Shown here piece by piece: positions 14,103 to 16,355 of a stretch of 16,355 nt of DNA (its first letter is position 1; every line of letters starts with the position of its first letter). The notes below the pieces were generated by a model, which was given only the letters and a program-made list of their open reading frames with translations, searched no databases and was not told the DNA's origin. Source of the stretch: Chloroflexota bacterium (GTDB lineage Bacteria; Chloroflexota; Anaerolineae; B4-G1); NCBI GenBank assembly GCA_024232355.1, contig JAAEPW010000296.1, positions 1 to 16,355 of the forward strand, written 5' to 3'. The position numbers and the translations under genes are program-made.

Positions 14103-14122
14103 TGTTTTAGACAATTTTCCAT
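14099..14122 (-). other. Seven-codon leader frame overlapping tetR start
   Basis: ATG at 14122 opens MENCLKQ and its TGA (14099-14101) overlaps the tetR ATG as ATGA. Since tetR lacks a good ribosome site, translation could arrive from this leader by coupling. It has no good ribosome site itself and starts about 25 nt after the predicted transcription start. A chance arrangement is possible. Confidence 0.25.
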
Positions 14123-14133
14123 TTTATGATATT

Positions 14134-14149
14134 GAATGAACATTCAATC
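14134..14149. promoter_or_regulatory. TetR autoregulatory operator
   Basis: GAATGAACATTCAATC on the plus strand; its core TGAATG-AA-CATTCA is a palindrome. It begins 3 bp downstream of the tetR -10 and covers the expected transcription start, the classical place for autorepression. Related in 14 of 16 bases to the site at 13480-13495. Confidence 0.7.
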
Positions 14150-14152
14150 TGA

Positions 14153-14181
14153 ATTGTAGCATGACTATATTATTTTGTCAA
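14153..14181 (-). promoter_or_regulatory. Strong promoter of tetR
   Basis: On the minus strand a perfect TTGACA (14176-14181), a 17-bp spacer and TACAAT (14153-14158). It is the best promoter match in the window and makes a transcript starting near 14146, about 44 nt before the tetR ATG. Confidence 0.7.
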
Positions 14182-14300
14182 TAACGAAACTCGGAATTTG
14201 TGCTTGTGGCCCAGCACAATGCAGATAATCGACCATCGGGTAACGCTTGCAGCAAACCAACCTCAGCCTAATTTCAATCCCTCCAGCAAAAATGTCCCCC

Positions 14301-14665
14301 GCCCCATCGCTCGCCACCGCTGAAACAGAGGCGCAATCCCTCGGCTCTCCTCGCTTTCTCCCCGTGCAGAACCTGCTAATGAACCTCGGGCCACAGATTG
14401 CCACAGGAACTATTGGTCTGACCTGCTCATCACCTCCGCCTCCGACGCAGCCCAGACCCGCTCCCTCACCGTCTCCTCCTAGCCTGCCCAGGTGGTGCAT
14501 TGGCTTGTTCCCTTGGACCAGGGGCGGTGGGAGCGAGTGTGTTCAGGGGCGTCTGGGTTTTGTGGGATGGGGATGCTGTGTCTTTCGGTGGTGTGGGCCT
14601 GGAGAGGGGCTTTGGTTTGCTGTAGTGGGTGCGAGGGGAGTTGCGTTGAGGCAGGGCACTGCCCT
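14301..14665 (+). repeat. Dispersed repeat, copy E, the fullest copy
   Basis: Module 1 (14301-14393; matches 5468-5561), module 2 (14392-14490; matches 5641-5740), module 3 (CCGCTCCCTCACCGTCTCC, CCAGGTGGTGCATTGGC, CAGGGGCGGTGG; matches A, B and D) and module 4 (GGGGATGCTGTGTCTTTCGG, TTTGGTTTGCTGTAGTGGG, GGGGAGTTGCGTTG; matches D), ending at GGGCACTGCCC. A 170-codon frame running through it is not a gene. It lies in the 965-bp gap between tetR and the UroD-family gene, 120 bp behind the tetR promoter. Confidence 0.75.
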
Positions 14666-14809
14666 AAATGGAGAAATTGTGCTCAGATATAGAATGGATG
14701 TGCTTTTCGGCCAGGACAGGTGCCCGAGTGAACAAATCTGTGAGTTGTTCTTCAAATAGCTCCCTCGATTCTCACGGAACCAGTGAACCATCCCCAAAAG
14801 TGACTCTAT

Positions 14810-14937
14810 GTAGATTTGTGGGGGTGCTCTAAGCGGGTGTGTCACCCGCCTCCCCGCATCCAGGGGGAAAAGCACGATCTTGGTCCAGACACGGGGGTGA
14901 TACACCCTCTCTGAGCGTTTCTATCCCACAAATCTGC
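14810..14937. repeat. 128-bp inverted-repeat element with internal hairpins
   Basis: GTAGATTTGTGGG (14810-14822) and CCCACAAATCTGC (14925-14937) are inverted repeats matching at 12 of 13 bases. Inside are two stems built of the same word: GCGGGTG-TGT-CACCCGC (14833-14849) and GGGTG-ATA-CACCC (14895-14907). No coding sequence is inside. It resembles a small miniature element or a structured RNA; no target-site duplication is obvious. A perfect 12-bp palindrome TTTTGATCAAAA lies at 15048-15059, just after the UroD-family gene. Confidence 0.55.
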
Positions 14938-15067
14938 GTTGACCCTGTAAAACTCGCTTGAATCATGCCGACATTTCAGATCTGGACCATGTTGATGTCA
15001 TCGATCGAATTTTCACGGTAAGAGACAGGCCAATTTGTATGACTCCATTTTGATCAAAACACTGATA

Positions 15068-16288
15068 TCAGAACAGGAACGGATATCGACCCCATTTGAG
15101 CGCCGCGTCGTACATGGCGACAATGTTCTGCGGTGGGATATCTGGTTGGATGTCGTGGGTAGGGGCAAAGACGTAGCCGCCGCCGGGTGCAAAGAGTTGC
15201 AGTCGTTCCCGCACATCCGTCTCAACTTTTTCCGGTGTGTTCCACGGTAGCACTCGCTGCGGACAACACCCGCCGCCCCAGAACGTCAGCCGGTCGCCAA
15301 ATTCTCGTTTCAATCGCCCTGGCTCCATCTTTGCCGCTGAAGTTTGCACCGGGTTCAACACGTCTACCCCGACCTCGATTAAATCCGGAATCAGGTCATA
15401 AACAGAGCCGCAACTGTGGAGAAAGACGTGGGCCTGGGTACGGGCGTGGACCAGACCATAGAGCCGCCGGTGGTGGGGGGAAAAGTAGCGCCGGTAGTAG
15501 GCTGGGCTGATTTGCAGTCCAGCCTGGACGCCAAAATCGTCACCAAAGCCGACCACGTCCACGTATTCTCCTACCGCATCCAGGTATCGCTCCAGGTCGA
15601 CCAGGGCTACCTGGGCTAGTTTTTCCACCAGCGCGGTGGCGAAATCTGGCGCTCGCTTCAGGTCCATCATAAAGTTGACCCAGCCTCGGGCGAATTGTGC
15701 CCCCTCGAATAAACTGCCGCCGAACCAGCCAAATATGGCATACTCTGTCTCTCGTCGTAAGCGGCGGGCTGCGTGGTGTACAAAGTCCAATTCCTCGTCG
15801 GAGAGGCGGCGCGGCTCGAATTGTTCCACGTCTTCCATCGTAGCGTTCGCCAGGGGTGCATCGCGGGGGACAAAGTGGTAGGTCCCTGCGGGCATCCACT
15901 GAGGTATGGAATCGTCGGCGGCGCGGATGAGCAGATCTCCTTTCTCGGTGACCTCGGGACAAAAGTCAGCAGATATGAGGGCCGGGGAGCCGTCGGGCAG
16001 GGTCCAGGGCTTCCAGAGGATGTTGCGGACGCCGGGCAGGGGGTTCAGGAGCGGAAGCCCCACCACGTCCACGCTAAAACGCTGCCGCACTGGTTCTTCT
16101 ACCTCGGCCAGTTGCAGGATGATGTCGGCCACACGGATTGGCTCGCCGTTCAGATCCAAGTACTGCTTTAGCCGGTGGTAGGTGACCCCGTTGATGCCGG
16201 TGACCAGGGAACTGCCCAGGTCTATGGGGACCCGGTCGGGTTCTTGATGGGCCAGAGCTGTGAGTGTTCGTTCACGCGAGTTCATCAT
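15068..16288 (-). CDS. Uroporphyrinogen decarboxylase-family protein (probable methyltransferase type)
   Basis: Encodes 406 residues, starting MMNSRERTLTALAHQEPDRVPID, the usual opening of the MtaA/CmuA-like UroD branch in which a TIM barrel transfers methyl groups from corrinoid proteins. H291-S-C293 lies in FLHSCGS at the place where that branch binds zinc, and C341-C342 in GGGCCPQ could supply the last thiol. True heme-pathway UroD proteins are about 350 residues and lack this set, so heme synthesis is unlikely. Its start overlaps the end of the upstream gene by ATGA (start A at 16288), showing coupling; GAAG stands only 2 nt before the ATG. Corrinoid protein and activase genes would be expected to the right, outside the window. 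The substrate is unknown. Confidence 0.85.
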   Translation of the reverse strand: MMNSRERTLTALAHQEPDRVPIDLGSSLVTGINGVTYHRLKQYLDLNGEPIRVADIILQLAEVEEPVRQRFSVDVVGLPLLNPLPGVRNILWKPWTLPDGSPALISADFCPEVTEKGDLLIRAADDSIPQWMPAGTYHFVPRDAPLANATMEDVEQFEPRRLSDEELDFVHHAARRLRRETEYAIFGWFGGSLFEGAQFARGWVNFMMDLKRAPDFATALVEKLAQVALVDLERYLDAVGEYVDVVGFGDDFGVQAGLQISPAYYRRYFSPHHRRLYGLVHARTQAHVFLHSCGSVYDLIPDLIEVGVDVLNPVQTSAAKMEPGRLKREFGDRLTFWGGGCCPQRVLPWNTPEKVETDVRERLQLFAPGGGYVFAPTHDIQPDIPPQNIVAMYDAALKWGRYPFLF

Positions 16289-16355
16289 TCTTCAGCGATG
16301 ACGGCTTGCAGTACAATGTGTTCCCGACGTTGGAGCAGTCGTGCCAGAGGCTTGA
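16285..16355 (-). CDS. C-terminal end of an unidentified gene, cut by the window edge
   Basis: Only the last 22 codons are present, ending ARLLQRREHIVLQAVIAEE and TGA at 16285-16287. The frame is open to the window edge, its composition is protein-like, and its stop overlaps the UroD-family start as ATGA, which supports a real gene in one operon. Too short to identify. Confidence 0.6.
   Translation of the reverse strand, partial: KPLARLLQRREHIVLQAVIAEE

Noticed and set aside
101..14665. CRISPR array from the repeated words
   Set aside because: The repeats are long, modular and kilobases apart with no regular spacing, and no cas gene is present.
14247..14759. Plus-strand 170-codon frame
   Set aside because: It is entirely within repeat E and its flank, with low-complexity Pro/Ser and Gly/Cys stretches and no ribosome site.
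14810..14937. Insertion sequence or tRNA gene
   Set aside because: There is no transposase frame between the inverted repeats, and no cloverleaf or T-loop GTTCRANYC pattern fits the two hairpins.
15068..16288. Heme-pathway uroporphyrinogen decarboxylase
   Set aside because: Length of 406 residues, the HxC plus Cys pattern and the MtaA/CmuA-like N-terminus point to the methyltransferase branch, and no other heme gene is adjacent.

Overview
All convincing genes lie on the minus strand, so they are transcribed from right to left. There are eleven well-supported complete genes, one low-confidence small gene and the last 22 codons of a gene cut by the right edge. Gene content suggests an uncultured-type member of the Chloroflexota, Anaerolineae-like: a Pro/Thr/Ala-rich linker on an exported lipoprotein, a multi-PAS HisKA_2 kinase, DUF362 and EFR1 proteins, and a UroD-family enzyme. 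This is inference from protein style, not from a marker gene. No rRNA, tRNA, CRISPR array, transposase or phage gene was seen.

Right end (16355-15068): a truncated gene overlaps, by ATGA, a uroporphyrinogen-decarboxylase-family protein that is probably a corrinoid-related methyltransferase rather than a heme enzyme. A ~900-bp non-coding stretch follows, holding a 128-bp inverted-repeat element and the longest copy of a dispersed G-rich repeat.

Centre (14181-7358): a TetR-type regulator with a near-consensus promoter and an operator. A 14/16 matching operator stands in front of the next gene, an EFR1-type flavodoxin/ferredoxin. Then come a possible 69-residue protein, a Tat-exported DUF362 lipoprotein, an ECF-type S-component-like membrane protein, a GlcG/HbpS-like (DUF336) protein, an Old-Yellow-Enzyme-family flavin oxidoreductase and a second Tat-exported DUF362 lipoprotein. 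I read this as one redox locus made of two or three transcription units: cytoplasmic electron carriers and a flavin reductase, one integral membrane protein and two membrane-anchored extracytoplasmic proteins. Its substrate is not known.

Left part (6855-249): a degenerate CPBP-family membrane protein behind its own promoter; a dCache-HAMP-PAS-PAS-PAS-HisKA_2 sensor kinase 3 nt ahead of a single-domain response regulator; and a protein with three identically spaced CxxC-x14-CxxC zinc ribbons.

The long intergenic gaps are not empty. Six copies or part-copies of one modular, same-oriented, G-rich repeat lie in five of them (101-196, 1467-1577, 5468-5612, 5641-5835, 7044-7290, 14301-14665). Several short perfect palindromes sit at promoter positions.
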